This document shows, piece after piece, positions 7,274 to 16,229 of a stretch of DNA of 64,000 nt. The DNA comes from Streptomyces paradoxus (GTDB taxonomy: Bacteria; Actinomycetota; Actinomycetes; Streptomycetales; Streptomycetaceae). Each line of letters begins with the position of its first letter. Position 1 is the first letter of the stretch. Both the position numbers and the translations under genes were made by a program. The notes beneath the pieces were generated by a model. It made no database searches. It worked only from the letters and a program-made list of their open reading frames with translations, and had not been told where the DNA came from. The DNA lies in assembly GCF_014202475.1 (NCBI RefSeq), contig NZ_JACHGV010000005.1:62001-126000 (forward strand). The letters are read 5' to 3'.

Positions 7274-8152
7274 GTGAGTGAGGGGCACACCGGCGAGGGC
7301 GGCGGCAGATCATTCAGGCGCGTCGCGGGAGAGCTGCGGGAGCGCATGGCCAGCGGCCGCTACCCGCTGAACTCCCTCCTGCCGCCACAGCGCGAGCTGG
7401 CCGACGAGTTCAGCGTCTCCCGTGACACCGTGCAGCGGGTCCTCAGGGAGCTGAAGAGCGAGGGCTGGATCGAGTCCCGTCAGGGGAGCGGGTCCAAGGT
7501 GATCAAGTCCCAGCGGATCCACTCGCCGACGAGCAGTCAACGGCCCGACCGCGTGATCACGCTCGGCCCTCTCATCAGTGCGGCGTTCGAGCAACCGGAA
7601 GTCGCCCTGGACGTCTATACGTTGACGTCCGAGTCGCTGGACGTCCACATCCGGCTGCAGGCCGAACGGATCCGCTCCGGCATCATCGCGCCCGAGCGCA
7701 TCACCCTGCGCATGCTCCTGCCCTCGGAGTCGCTGGAGCTGCCCTACCCGCGCGCTCTCGACGACAGGGACGCTCCCCGCCTGAGAGACCGCTTCCGCAC
7801 CATCACCAGGCGGAGCACCGAGTCCCTGAACCACGTGCTGAGGGACCTGGAGGCGGCGAAGCTGGTCCCGTCCGTGGAGCTCCAGATCCGGCACACACCC
7901 CTGACGCCGACCTTCAAGCTGTACGTGATCAACGGGGGTCAGGTATTGCACGGCCTGTACCAGGTCGTCGAGCGGGAGCTGGTTCTGGACAACGGGGAGC
8001 AGGTGCGGGCACTCGACGTCCTGGGCCTCGGCGCCACGCTGACGCACCACGTGGAGGACGACGACCCGGACTCGGCCGGGACCGTCTTCGTGGACACCAT
8101 GCGCAGGTGGTACGGCTCCGTCTGGAACCTGTTGTCCGAGCGCCCCGAGTAG
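7274..8152 (+). CDS. Third DevA-type GntR transcriptional regulator
   Basis: 292 residues from GTG 7274, which has TACGGT 6 nt upstream (leaderless layout like devE and devA) and a TTGACT 15 bp further up. The winged helix spans roughly residues 13-75 (VSRDTVQRVLRELKSEGWI). The C-terminal domain is a divergent member of the DevA domain: SESLELPYP aligns with SRDIELAFP and HTPLTPTFKLYVIN with ALPFTPPVKLYLLN. It follows a divergent small membrane gene and precedes the tandem-kinase gene, so it may control both. Role is inferred only. Confidence 0.8.
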   Translation: MSEGHTGEGGGRSFRRVAGELRERMASGRYPLNSLLPPQRELADEFSVSRDTVQRVLRELKSEGWIESRQGSGSKVIKSQRIHSPTSSQRPDRVITLGPLISAAFEQPEVALDVYTLTSESLDVHIRLQAERIRSGIIAPERITLRMLLPSESLELPYPRALDDRDAPRLRDRFRTITRRSTESLNHVLRDLEAAKLVPSVELQIRHTPLTPTFKLYVINGGQVLHGLYQVVERELVLDNGEQVRALDVLGLGATLTHHVEDDDPDSAGTVFVDTMRRWYGSVWNLLSERPE

Positions 8153-8309
8153 CGAAAGGGGCGCTGGGGAGGAGAGAGAGGGACAAGGGGCGGCTGGGTG
8201 TAGCATTCCCGCACCGTGCACCGATTGAGTCAAAAGCGCGTCCTCGTTCGTATGTGAAAGGGCTAACCGGCCCGCCATCGAACAAGTTCGCGCCACCTCA
8301 TGCAGATGA

Positions 8310-10601
8310 GTGGCAAACCACCCGTATTGGCTCACTCCGCCATGCGCGGCACCGGCCGCGAACCTACGGTTTGCCGTACCGTCCCCCCTTCTCGTACTCC
8401 CGGAGCGGCCAGTGGGCGCACCCCCTCTTCCCCGTCCTCTTCTCGGGGAGCGCGCCTCGCACGACGCCACCTGCCGGGCCTTCGTGAAACTGGCCGCCGA
8501 GGTGGGGCAGGCGACAAGCGGCCACCACAACAGGAACTACGTCCTCCCCCTCACGGAGGGCATGGCCCGCCTGGTCGGGCGCGAAGCGGGGACCTCGGTG
8601 ACCGTCCGGATCCGGCGTCCGGACGCACTGCCTGTCGTCATCCGGACGTGGCAGAACGAGGCGGAGATCCTCGACGCCGTCCGGGGGGCCCTGCCGCACG
8701 CGCCGGAATGCCTGGTCAAGCAGGACGGCTTCGCCATCCACAGCTTCGTGGAAGGCGTTCCGCTCTCCAGCGTCTGCGGCAACGGCAAGCCCGTCGACAC
8801 CCTGCTCATCCAGGCCCTGGCGGGTCTGCTCGCCCAGATGGCGCATGTACGGCGGGGCGCGCTGCCGGCCCTCCCGACCGTCTGGCCCTGCAACGACATG
8901 GACAGCCAGGGCTTCCTCCAGACGCTGGTCCACCTGGCCGACCGGCAGATCAGACGGCCCAACCGGGGCTCCTTCGGCGGGCTGTTCGCGGCGCTCGGCA
9001 TTCCGGAGAACACGCTCGCCGAGCTGGCCGGGCGGGTCCCCGCGATGGCCCGTCGGCCGTACAGCCTGCTCCACGCCGACCTGCACCGCGACAACGTGAT
9101 CGTGTCGTACGCGGGTGACCCGCCGCTCATCTGTGTCGACTGGGAACTCGCGACCTACGGTGACCCGCTGCACGACCTCGCGACGCACCTCGTCCGTATG
9201 CGGTACCCGGCCGACCAGTGGGCCGAGGTGGTCGACGCGTGGGCCGGGGCCATGCAGGAGATCCGTCCGGCCGCCGTCAACGGCCTTGCCAGGGATCTGC
9301 GGCACTACCTGGCTTTCGAGCGGGCCCAGTCCGTCTTCCCGGACGTAATGCGGGCTGCCCGGTCGTTGGAGGAATCGTTCACGCAGACGAGCCTGGACGA
9401 GGCGACGGCCGAGGTGCGGCGGGCCCTGGAGGCGGCGGCGGAACCGCTGCGCCTCACGAAGGTGCCCCGCGAGGGCGAGATCAGGCGGGCTCTGTTCCGG
9501 TGGCTGGTGTCCCGCATGAACGGGGACATCAGCGGCCGGGCCTGGATCGCGAAGGCGTTCGAGTGGCGGCCTGACCGGCGTGTTCCGGAGCGCCCCGACT
9601 TCCCGCCCGCCGCGGTGCGGGAGGCCCTGCTGGCGGAGGGGGCCGCCCCCGCTGACCGGGTGTTCAAGGGGACCGCCCACCTGAACACGGTGGTGACGGT
9701 GCCGGGTGTCGACTCACCCGTGGTCGTCCGGCGGAAGCTGCCCGACGTGTGCCGCCGGGAGCGTGGTTTCCTCAGCGAACACGCCGTGCTGCGGGCGATC
9801 GAGGAGTCCGCCACCGATGTGGCGGCGCCGAGGGTGCTCGCCCTGGGCGAGACGTTGCAGAGCGACACCATCGCCTTCCACACCTACGTCGGGCCACGGG
9901 ACGTCGGCCGGTTCCCCAGCCACCCTGTCCAAGGCCTGCTGCCGCACGAGGCCGACAGCCTGGTGGACCAGCTGTGCGCCCTGACCCGCGTGCGGTACGA
10001 GCAGGTCGATCCGACGGCCGGCGAGGGCCGGTTCCACTGCTGGCTGCGTGACCAGCTCATCGCCCTGGTGGGGGACCTGCCGAAGGAGTCGCAGCAGCTG
10101 GCCCGGCATCTCGGACTGCCCGACGCGGACCGGCTGCGGCTGATCCTCTCCCGGCACGAGTTGAGCGAGCGCAAGCCCGCCTTGCTGCACGGTGACCTGA
10201 ACCCCTGGAACCTCGTACGCCGCGACGACCACTTGGCGCTGACCATCATCGACTGGGAGATGGCCGTCGTCGGCGACCCCCTCTACGACCTCGTCCGGCA
10301 CATGCACCTCACGCCGACCCGGCCGGAGATCAGGGACCGGATGTTCCGCCGCTGGGAGAGCCGGCTGCCGGCCGAGTACACGCACGACTGGCGTACGGAC
10401 TGGCAGGTGTACCGCTGGCTGGAGATCGTGCGCTCCGCCTATGTCGACCTGGACCGCATCGTGACCGGAGCGAGCCTGGACGCCCCGAACGTCCGGAGAG
10501 CCGTCGACTCCTACGCGGTGACCCTCGCCACCGCGACCGCTTCCCTCGGCCTCCCCACGCGCTCCACGGCGAACCCCTACCTCGCCCGCGCCTTCGCCTA
10601 G
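8310..10601 (+). CDS. Tandem aminoglycoside-phosphotransferase-fold kinase (two APH domains)
   Basis: 763 residues, about twice the length of a usual APH/choline-kinase protein. It has two complete domains. The first carries the catalytic loop HADLHRDN at 255-262 and metal site VDWE; the second has HGDLNPWN at 627-634 and IDWE. Both are followed by GDPL-x-DL. The start at GTG 8310 is uncertain because the first ~65 residues have low similarity to the fold. The gene follows the third DevA-type regulator on the same strand. Substrate could be a small hydroxylated metabolite or an antibiotic; not predictable. Confidence 0.82.
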   Translation: MANHPYWLTPPCAAPAANLRFAVPSPLLVLPERPVGAPPLPRPLLGERASHDATCRAFVKLAAEVGQATSGHHNRNYVLPLTEGMARLVGREAGTSVTVRIRRPDALPVVIRTWQNEAEILDAVRGALPHAPECLVKQDGFAIHSFVEGVPLSSVCGNGKPVDTLLIQALAGLLAQMAHVRRGALPALPTVWPCNDMDSQGFLQTLVHLADRQIRRPNRGSFGGLFAALGIPENTLAELAGRVPAMARRPYSLLHADLHRDNVIVSYAGDPPLICVDWELATYGDPLHDLATHLVRMRYPADQWAEVVDAWAGAMQEIRPAAVNGLARDLRHYLAFERAQSVFPDVMRAARSLEESFTQTSLDEATAEVRRALEAAAEPLRLTKVPREGEIRRALFRWLVSRMNGDISGRAWIAKAFEWRPDRRVPERPDFPPAAVREALLAEGAAPADRVFKGTAHLNTVVTVPGVDSPVVVRRKLPDVCRRERGFLSEHAVLRAIEESATDVAAPRVLALGETLQSDTIAFHTYVGPRDVGRFPSHPVQGLLPHEADSLVDQLCALTRVRYEQVDPTAGEGRFHCWLRDQLIALVGDLPKESQQLARHLGLPDADRLRLILSRHELSERKPALLHGDLNPWNLVRRDDHLALTIIDWEMAVVGDPLYDLVRHMHLTPTRPEIRDRMFRRWESRLPAEYTHDWRTDWQVYRWLEIVRSAYVDLDRIVTGASLDAPNVRRAVDSYAVTLATATASLGLPTRSTANPYLARAFA

Positions 10602-10639
10602 CCGACCGGCCGCTCCCCGCTACTGCGTAGGCTCCCCTC

Positions 10640-11263
10640 ATGAGCGACCCCGGCCTGCGTGAGCGCAAGAAGCAGCGGATGTACGAGACCGTGTCGGACA
10701 TCGCCGTGCGGCTCTTCATGGAGAAGGGGTTCGACGCGGTGTCCGTCGCGGAGGTGGCGGCGGCGGCCGAGATCTCGAAGCCGACGCTGTTCCGGTACTT
10801 CCCGGCCAAGGAGGATCTGGTGCTGTACCGGATCGCCGATCACGAGGGGGAGGCCGCCCGGGTGGTGGCGGAGGCCGAGGGGGCGGCCGTGGAGGCGTTG
10901 CGACGGCATTTCCTGGAGGGGCTGGAGCGGGGGGACCCCGTGACCGGGCTCAGCGACCATCCCGATGTGCTCGCGTTCCACTCCCTGCTCTACGGGACGC
11001 CCTCCCTGGTGGCCCGTGCGCACACGCACCAGGAGCGGTCGGAGGCCGCGCTCGCCGAGGTGCTCGGGGGTGATCTGGACGCGCGGCTCGCGGCCGGGCA
11101 GATCATGGCCGTGCTGCGGGTGCTCGCGCTGGAGAACTGGCGGCGGATCGCGGCGGGGGAGCGGGTTGAGGACGTGCGGCCGGACGCGGTCGCGGCGGCG
11201 GAGCGGGCGTTCGGGTGGCTCGCGGCCGGGCTGCCACCCCACCTCTCTGGTGAGGCTCGGTAA
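10640..11263 (+). CDS. TetR-family regulator
   Basis: 207 residues. The N-terminal helix-turn-helix (about 12-58) reads SVAEVAAAAEISKPTLFRYF, classic TetR. The C-terminal ligand domain is Ala/Glu-rich. It starts 38 bp after the kinase gene and lies 40 bp before the helicase gene, so it may be cotranscribed with the latter or control it. Ligand is unknown. Confidence 0.88.
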   Translation: MSDPGLRERKKQRMYETVSDIAVRLFMEKGFDAVSVAEVAAAAEISKPTLFRYFPAKEDLVLYRIADHEGEAARVVAEAEGAAVEALRRHFLEGLERGDPVTGLSDHPDVLAFHSLLYGTPSLVARAHTHQERSEAALAEVLGGDLDARLAAGQIMAVLRVLALENWRRIAAGERVEDVRPDAVAAAERAFGWLAAGLPPHLSGEAR

Positions 11264-11303
11264 TTTATTTAACTCAGTTACGTTTTCCCGTAGGCTCGGT
11301 GGA

Positions 11304-13325
11304 ATGACCTCGACCGAGCCTGCCCTCCAGTCCGTCCTCGATCAGGAACGCACCCACCACGAGCGCTGCCGGACCGCCCTCGCCGCGATGGTCGAGGGCG
11401 CCGGCGAACAGGTCGTCATCGGGGAGGACGTGTCCGCCTCCGGGGCCGATGCCGAAGTCCTCGGGTACCAGCTGCGCAGCCGGGCGAAGGCGCTGCGGGA
11501 ACTGCCCGAGGGGCCGCTGTTCTTCGGGGCCCTGCGCGGCCGCGAGGGGCAGTTGCACATCGGGCGGCTGCGGATCTCCGAGCACCCGGCCGAACCGCCC
11601 CTCGTCGTCGACTGGCGTGCCCCCGTCTCGCGGGCCTTCTACCAGGCCTCGGCCCGGGACCCGCAGGGCGTCGCCGTGCGGCGCCGGTTCGGCTGGGCGC
11701 CCGGGAGCCGTGGCGACTCCGGGGATCTCACCGGCCTGGAGGACGAGCACCTGGAGCAGGGGGAGACGCGCGACAGCGAGATCGTCGCCCGGGAGATCGA
11801 ACGGCCCCGGGTCGGGCCCATGCGGGACATCGCCGCGACGATCCAGCCCGAGCAGGACGACCTCGTCCGGGGGGACCTCGCGCTGTCGGTGTGCGTGCAG
11901 GGCGCGCCGGGCACCGGCAAGACCGCCGTCGGGCTGCACCGGGCCGCGTACCTGCTCTACACGTACCCGCAGCGCATCCGGCGCGGCGGTCTGCTGATCC
12001 TCGGGCCCAACCGCACCTTCCTGTCGTACATCGCCGAGGTGCTGCCCGCCCTCGGCGAGAGCGGGGTGCGGCAGTCGACGCTGGGGGAGGAGATCGCGCG
12101 CGGCCCGGTCCGCGGCGTGGACGACGAGCGGGCCGCCGTGGTGAAGCACGACGCCCGGATGGCGGAGGTGCTGCGGCGGGCGCTGTACGCGCGCGTGCGC
12201 GTCGAGGGGAGCGGCGCGGAGATCGTCCTGCCGGACGGGGCCTACCGGTGGCGGGTGCCGGCGGGGGAGCTCGCGCGGATCGTGGCCGGGGTGCGGGAGG
12301 AGGAACCGCCGTACGAGGTCGGGCGGGAGTGGGTGCGGGCGCGCATCGTGCGGTGTCTGCGCGAACAGGTCGAGCGGCGGGCCGGGCCGCCGCCCAGCGC
12401 CTGGGTGCGGCGGGTCGAGCGGGCGCGGCCGGTGTCGGCGTACGTCGACGCCGTGTGGCCGCGGGTACGGCCGGAGGAGGTGGTGGCCGGACTGCTCGGC
12501 GACGAGCGGGTGCTGGCGGCGGCCGCCGAGGGGCTGCTCGACGCCCGTGAGCAGCGGGCCCTGCTGTGGGACCGGCCGCCCCGGTCGTGGAAGTCGGCCC
12601 GCTGGTCGGCCGCCGACCTGGTGCTGCTCGACGAGGTCGCCGGGCTGATCGCGCATCCGGAGGGGTACGGGCACGTCGTCGTCGACGAGGCGCAGGACCT
12701 GTCCCCGATGGAGTGCCGGGCCATCGCCCGCCGGGCCCGCTTCGGTTCGCTGACGGTGCTGGGTGATCTGGCGCAGGGGACGACGCCGTGGGCGGCCCGG
12801 TCCTGGCGTACGGTCCTCGCGCACCTGGGGAAACCGGACGCGGCCGTGGTCGCCCTGACCACCGGGTTCCGGGTGCCGCAGGCCGTCGTCGGGCTCGCCA
12901 ACCGGCTGCTGGAGCGGCTCGACGTGGACGTGCCGGCGGCCCGTTCGCTGCGCGGGGACGGGGAGTTGCGGATGCGGGAGACGACCGTGGACGGCGTGCC
13001 GGGGGCGGTCGTGGCGGCCGTTCGGGACGCGCTGGGACGGGAGGGCTCGGTCGGCATCGTCGCGGCGGACGCGGACGTCCCCCGGGTGCGGGCGGCACTG
13101 GACGCGGCCGGCATCGGGGCGGCGGGCCCGGACGAACTCGGCGCGCGGGTCGCCCTGGTGCCGGCGAGCGTGGTCAAGGGCCTGGAGTACGACCATGTCG
13201 TGGCCGTCGAGCCGGCGGCGATCGCCGAGGCGGAGGAACGGGGGCTGCACCGGCTGTACGTGGTGCTGACGCGGGCGGTGTCGCGGCTGGAGGTGGTGCG
13301 AGGCAGGCCGCTGCCGTTCCGGTGA
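11304..13325 (+). CDS. HelD-like RNA polymerase-associated SF1 helicase
   Basis: 673 residues from ATG 11304. The N-terminal region contains an early coiled region and EVLGYQLRSRAKAL. The Walker A motif GAPGTGKT is at 200-207, Walker B DEAQD at 461-465, then TTGFRVPQ and the C-terminal VKGLEYDHV and YVVLTRA motifs of UvrD/HelD helicases. HelD proteins remove stalled RNA polymerase from DNA, and some give rifamycin tolerance. No rifamycin-associated element was recognised. Upstream is an AT-rich tract (TAATTTATTTAAC) that probably holds the promoter. Confidence 0.87.
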   Translation: MTSTEPALQSVLDQERTHHERCRTALAAMVEGAGEQVVIGEDVSASGADAEVLGYQLRSRAKALRELPEGPLFFGALRGREGQLHIGRLRISEHPAEPPLVVDWRAPVSRAFYQASARDPQGVAVRRRFGWAPGSRGDSGDLTGLEDEHLEQGETRDSEIVAREIERPRVGPMRDIAATIQPEQDDLVRGDLALSVCVQGAPGTGKTAVGLHRAAYLLYTYPQRIRRGGLLILGPNRTFLSYIAEVLPALGESGVRQSTLGEEIARGPVRGVDDERAAVVKHDARMAEVLRRALYARVRVEGSGAEIVLPDGAYRWRVPAGELARIVAGVREEEPPYEVGREWVRARIVRCLREQVERRAGPPPSAWVRRVERARPVSAYVDAVWPRVRPEEVVAGLLGDERVLAAAAEGLLDAREQRALLWDRPPRSWKSARWSAADLVLLDEVAGLIAHPEGYGHVVVDEAQDLSPMECRAIARRARFGSLTVLGDLAQGTTPWAARSWRTVLAHLGKPDAAVVALTTGFRVPQAVVGLANRLLERLDVDVPAARSLRGDGELRMRETTVDGVPGAVVAAVRDALGREGSVGIVAADADVPRVRAALDAAGIGAAGPDELGARVALVPASVVKGLEYDHVVAVEPAAIAEAEERGLHRLYVVLTRAVSRLEVVRGRPLPFR

Positions 13326-13346
13326 AACGCGGTCAGGGTCCAGGGC

Positions 13347-13735
13347 ATGGCTGACGTCGGCGCTTTCACGGACATCCCCACGACCACGCCGGCCGACTTG
13401 CCGGGCCGAGGGCAGGTCATGGACTTCGGAATCCGGCCGCTGTGGGGCCCGGTGCCCCGGGTGGCCGGACCCGCCTTCACCGTGCGGTGCCCTCCCGGCG
13501 ACCACCTGATGCCGCACGCCGCGATCCACCGGGGCCCGGCTCGGTCGTCGTCGTGGAGTCGGGCGACCTCGACTGCGCCCTGGCCGGCGGCAACGTCTGC
13601 GCCGTCGCCCGGCGCCGGGGCATCACCGCGTTCGTCGCCGACGGGCTGATCCGCGACCTCGCCGAGGTCCGGGAGGTGCGCAGCGGGTGCGCTGCGGCGG
13701 GGTCACGGCCGACGCGGGCGACACGGTCGGACTGA
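13347..13735 (+). pseudogene. Broken RraA-like gene
   Basis: Coding similarity to RraA/HMG-aldolase-like proteins is spread over frames. Frame of 13347 gives GPVPRVAGPAFTVRCPPGDH; after about 13535 the sequence continues in the frame of 13442 as GSVVVVESGDLDCALAGGN and FVADGLIRDLAEV; and near 13690 a third frame gives VRCGGVTADAGDTV. The product also lacks the C-terminal third. At least two frameshifts and a truncation make this a pseudogene, unless the base calls are wrong. Confidence 0.75.
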
Positions 13736-13745
13736 CGGACCGACC

Positions 13746-14918
13746 TCAGCCGAAAGGCCCTCCCTTCGTGAAGGCCAGTTCGTGGAAGCGGGTGCCGATG
13801 TGGTCGTGGGTGGCGGCGTCCGGGTGGACGTGGTCGGGCAGGGGGAGGGCGGTGGCGTCCTTCGGGCCGTAGAGGGCGAGGCCGTCGAGGTAGTGGAGGT
13901 TCGGGTCGTCGGCGGCGCGCTGTTCGACGATGCGGGACAGTTCCTCACGGATGACCGTCAGGGTGAGTTTGCCCATGGGCGTCTCCGCCGGGTCGCCCAT
14001 CGGGGCGAAGACCAGGCGGCCCTTGCCGATCTCGTCGCCGTCGGGGGCGGTGGGGCCGGGGGTGTCCTCGTGGATGGCGCAGTGGATGGGGGAGACGAGC
14101 AGCAGCGGGGTGTCCGGGTGCCCGTCGCGGATCGTGTCGAGGAAACCGTGCACGGCGGGACCGAAGGCGCGCAGCCGCATCGCGTCCTGGTTGACGATGT
14201 TGATGCCCATCTTGACGCTGATCAGGTCGGCCGGGGTGTCCCGCATGGCACGCGCGGTGAACGGGTCGAGCATCGCGCTGCCCCCGAAGCCGAGGTTGAC
14301 CAGCTCCACACCGCCGCGCAGCGCGGCGATCGCCGGCCAGATGGCCGTGGGGCTCGCGGCGTCCGAACCGTGGCTGATCGAGCTGCCGTGGTGCAGCCAC
14401 ACCCGGCGGCCCCGGTCCGCCGCGGGCGTGACGGGCGCGTCCGTGCGCAGGGCGACCAGCTCGGTGGTCTCGTTGTGCGGCAGCCAGATCTCGACGTCCT
14501 TGTCCCGCGCGGGCAGACCCGTGAAGCGCACGGTGCCGACCGGGCCGGGCGTGACCTCGCCCGCCCAGGTGGCGAGGTCCACGGTGAGGACGTTGCCGCC
14601 GGTCCCCGCGGCCTGGCCGGCCCGGACGCCGTCGACGAGCAGGTCGTACAGCCCGTCCGGGCGCGGCGGGAAGCCGGTGTAGTCGCGCTTGGTGCGCAGC
14701 GTGTCCAGTTCGACGGCGGTCGCGGCGGTACGGAACACCAGGCGTACGCCGGAGGGCTGGGCCTCGGCCATCGCCAGCTGCGCGTTGCTGTTCTGCGCGC
14801 GGGCCCGGGCGGGGAGCCGGTGGGGGAGCAGACCGTGCTCGGTGCGCTCCACGTCGAGGGCGCCGCGCAGCAGGTCCGCCGTGATCGGGGTGGTGATCCA
14901 GTCGTGCTCGGTGTGCAT
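13746..14918 (-). CDS. SGNH/GDSL-family hydrolase with N-terminal carbohydrate-binding-like domain
   Basis: 390 residues from ATG 14918. Residues ~1-165 are beta-rich (sugar-binding or galactose-binding-like domain), followed by an SGNH domain. Block I is GSSISHG at 178-184, a Gly-Asn region GFGGSAM is block II, and the catalytic D-x-x-H is DHVH near 362-365. There is no signal peptide, so it is probably cytoplasmic. It lies 5 bp after the TetR gene on the same strand, forming a two-gene operon. It likely acts as an esterase or deacetylase; substrate is unknown. Confidence 0.83.
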   Translation of the reverse strand: MHTEHDWITTPITADLLRGALDVERTEHGLLPHRLPARARAQNSNAQLAMAEAQPSGVRLVFRTAATAVELDTLRTKRDYTGFPPRPDGLYDLLVDGVRAGQAAGTGGNVLTVDLATWAGEVTPGPVGTVRFTGLPARDKDVEIWLPHNETTELVALRTDAPVTPAADRGRRVWLHHGSSISHGSDAASPTAIWPAIAALRGGVELVNLGFGGSAMLDPFTARAMRDTPADLISVKMGINIVNQDAMRLRAFGPAVHGFLDTIRDGHPDTPLLLVSPIHCAIHEDTPGPTAPDGDEIGKGRLVFAPMGDPAETPMGKLTLTVIREELSRIVEQRAADDPNLHYLDGLALYGPKDATALPLPDHVHPDAATHDHIGTRFHELAFTKGGPFG

Positions 14919-14923
14919 GGGTG

Positions 14924-15511
14924 TCAGCCTCGGGGATCGGTAGGGGCCACGGGCCAGTTCCGCAGCAGCGTGTCGAGGGCGTCGAGGATCCGGGCCCAGG
15001 TCTCCTCGGTGTCCGGGGCGCTGTGGCTGAAACCGCCGCCGAGCTCCAGACTGACGTAGCCGTGGAAGACGCTGCCGAGCAGCCGGACCGCGTGGGTCTG
15101 GTCCGGCTCCGTCAGGTCGTAGCCGCGCAGCAGCGCCCGGGTCATCTGCGCGTGCCGGACACCGGCGCTCGCGGCCGCCGCTTGCGGATCGAGCCGTAGC
15201 TGGGCCGCCGAGTAGCGGCCCGGGTGTTCCCGGGCGTAGTCGCGGTACACGTTCGCGAGGGCGGCCAAGGCGTCCTTGCCGGCCCGTCCGGCCAGGGCCT
15301 CGGCGGCCCGGTCGGCCATTTCCGTGAGGGCGAGCAGGGCGATCCTCGTCTTCAGGTCGTGGGAGTTCCGCACGTGCGAGTAGAGGCTCGCGACCCTGAC
15401 GTCGAACCGCCGGGCGAGTGCCGAGACGGTGACCTGCTCGAAGCCGACCTCGTCGGCGAGCTCGGCGCCGGCCTCGGTCAGACGCTCGGGCGTCAGTCCT
15501 ACGCGTGCCAT
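14924..15511 (-). CDS. TetR-family regulator (WHG-domain type)
   Basis: 195 residues. The helix-turn-helix at about 10-55 reads VSALARRFDVRVASLYSHV. The C-terminal domain with QLRLDP and FHGYVSLELGGGF is typical of TetR_C_33/WHG regulators. It is the first gene of an operon with the SGNH hydrolase. A perfect 21-bp palindrome sits 35 bp upstream of the start, likely its own operator. Confidence 0.88.
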   Translation of the reverse strand: MARVGLTPERLTEAGAELADEVGFEQVTVSALARRFDVRVASLYSHVRNSHDLKTRIALLALTEMADRAAEALAGRAGKDALAALANVYRDYAREHPGRYSAAQLRLDPQAAAASAGVRHAQMTRALLRGYDLTEPDQTHAVRLLGSVFHGYVSLELGGGFSHSAPDTEETWARILDALDTLLRNWPVAPTDPRG

Positions 15512-15546
15512 GAGGGCTCTCCCTTCTGCCTGAAGAGAGTGTGCCC

Positions 15547-15567
15547 TTGCCTAAAGACTTTAGGCAA
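15547..15567. promoter_or_regulatory. 21-bp perfect palindrome, probable TetR operator
   Basis: TTGCCTAAAG, one central A, CTTTAGGCAA. It lies between the TetR start (15511) and the upstream gene and overlaps the last codons and stop of that upstream membrane gene. Its position and perfect symmetry are as expected for autorepression of the TetR-hydrolase operon. Confidence 0.8.
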
Positions 15568-16129
15568 ATGCCTTTGCCATTCTGCGACCACGGCGGGTCT
15601 TCCCCCATGGCTTCAGGACGGAGATCACCGTCATGAAGACGTACGCGGACAGCGACACGACCGGCCCGAACAGCACGTCACCGGCGTCCGGCAGCGGCCC
15701 GCCCGCGGCGACGGCGGTGACCGCGGAGTTCACCCCGGGCCGCAGCGCGAACACCGTGGCGGTGGTCGTCGCGAGGGTCAGCCAGAACTTCGTGTACACC
15801 CACCGGTACCGGGCCAGGCCCCACTTCGTGCCCAGCGACAGCAGCAGGCCGCTGAGGAGCGTGAGGAACGCGACGGGCAGCAGGAGCCAGTCGGCGAAGA
15901 GCTTCATGGCCCGCACGGAGGCCTCCACGGTCCCGGCGGACCCGGTGGTGGCGGCGGTGATCCCGAGCGCGAGCAGTCCGAGCGTGAGCCCGAGCCAGCC
16001 GGCGGAGGCGATGACGTGCAGGGCGAGAGCGGCCCGGCGGGCCGGGCGGCCGAGCCTCGGCGGCGGGCCCGGGCGCGGCTTCCTCGGCTTGCCCGGCTTC
16101 TGTTCGGTAGGCGTGTCCACGTCGGACAC
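15560..16129 (-). CDS. Integral membrane protein, DUF2269-like
   Basis: 189 residues from GTG 16129. After a basic Pro/Arg-rich N-tail (1-35) there are about four membrane helices: ALHVIASAGWLGLTLGLLAL, LLLPVAFLTLLSGLLLSLG, a third around FWLTLATTTATVFAL, and FGPVVSLSAYVFMTVISVL. The C-terminus is basic. Function is unknown. The 3' end overlaps the operator of the next operon, so read-through may be controlled by the downstream TetR. Confidence 0.75.
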   Translation of the reverse strand: MSDVDTPTEQKPGKPRKPRPGPPPRLGRPARRAALALHVIASAGWLGLTLGLLALGITAATTGSAGTVEASVRAMKLFADWLLLPVAFLTLLSGLLLSLGTKWGLARYRWVYTKFWLTLATTTATVFALRPGVNSAVTAVAAGGPLPDAGDVLFGPVVSLSAYVFMTVISVLKPWGKTRRGRRMAKAFA

Positions 16130-16229
16130 GGTGCCGAACGGGGGGCGCGGGGTCGTCGCACGGCGGGAGTAACCCGGCGTACCGGCGTCGGAGTACGGGT
16201 CGGGTCACGCCGTCGCCTAGGTTCGCGGC

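Noticed and set aside
10640..13325. HelR-type rifamycin-resistance locus
   Set aside because: The helicase is of the right family, but I saw no rifamycin-associated element upstream, so the specific HelR call was not made.
11274..13529. 751-codon open frame on the minus strand
   Set aside because: It is the antisense of the HelD-like helicase gene; composition is His/Arg/Pro/Gly-rich and typical of shadow frames in high-GC DNA.
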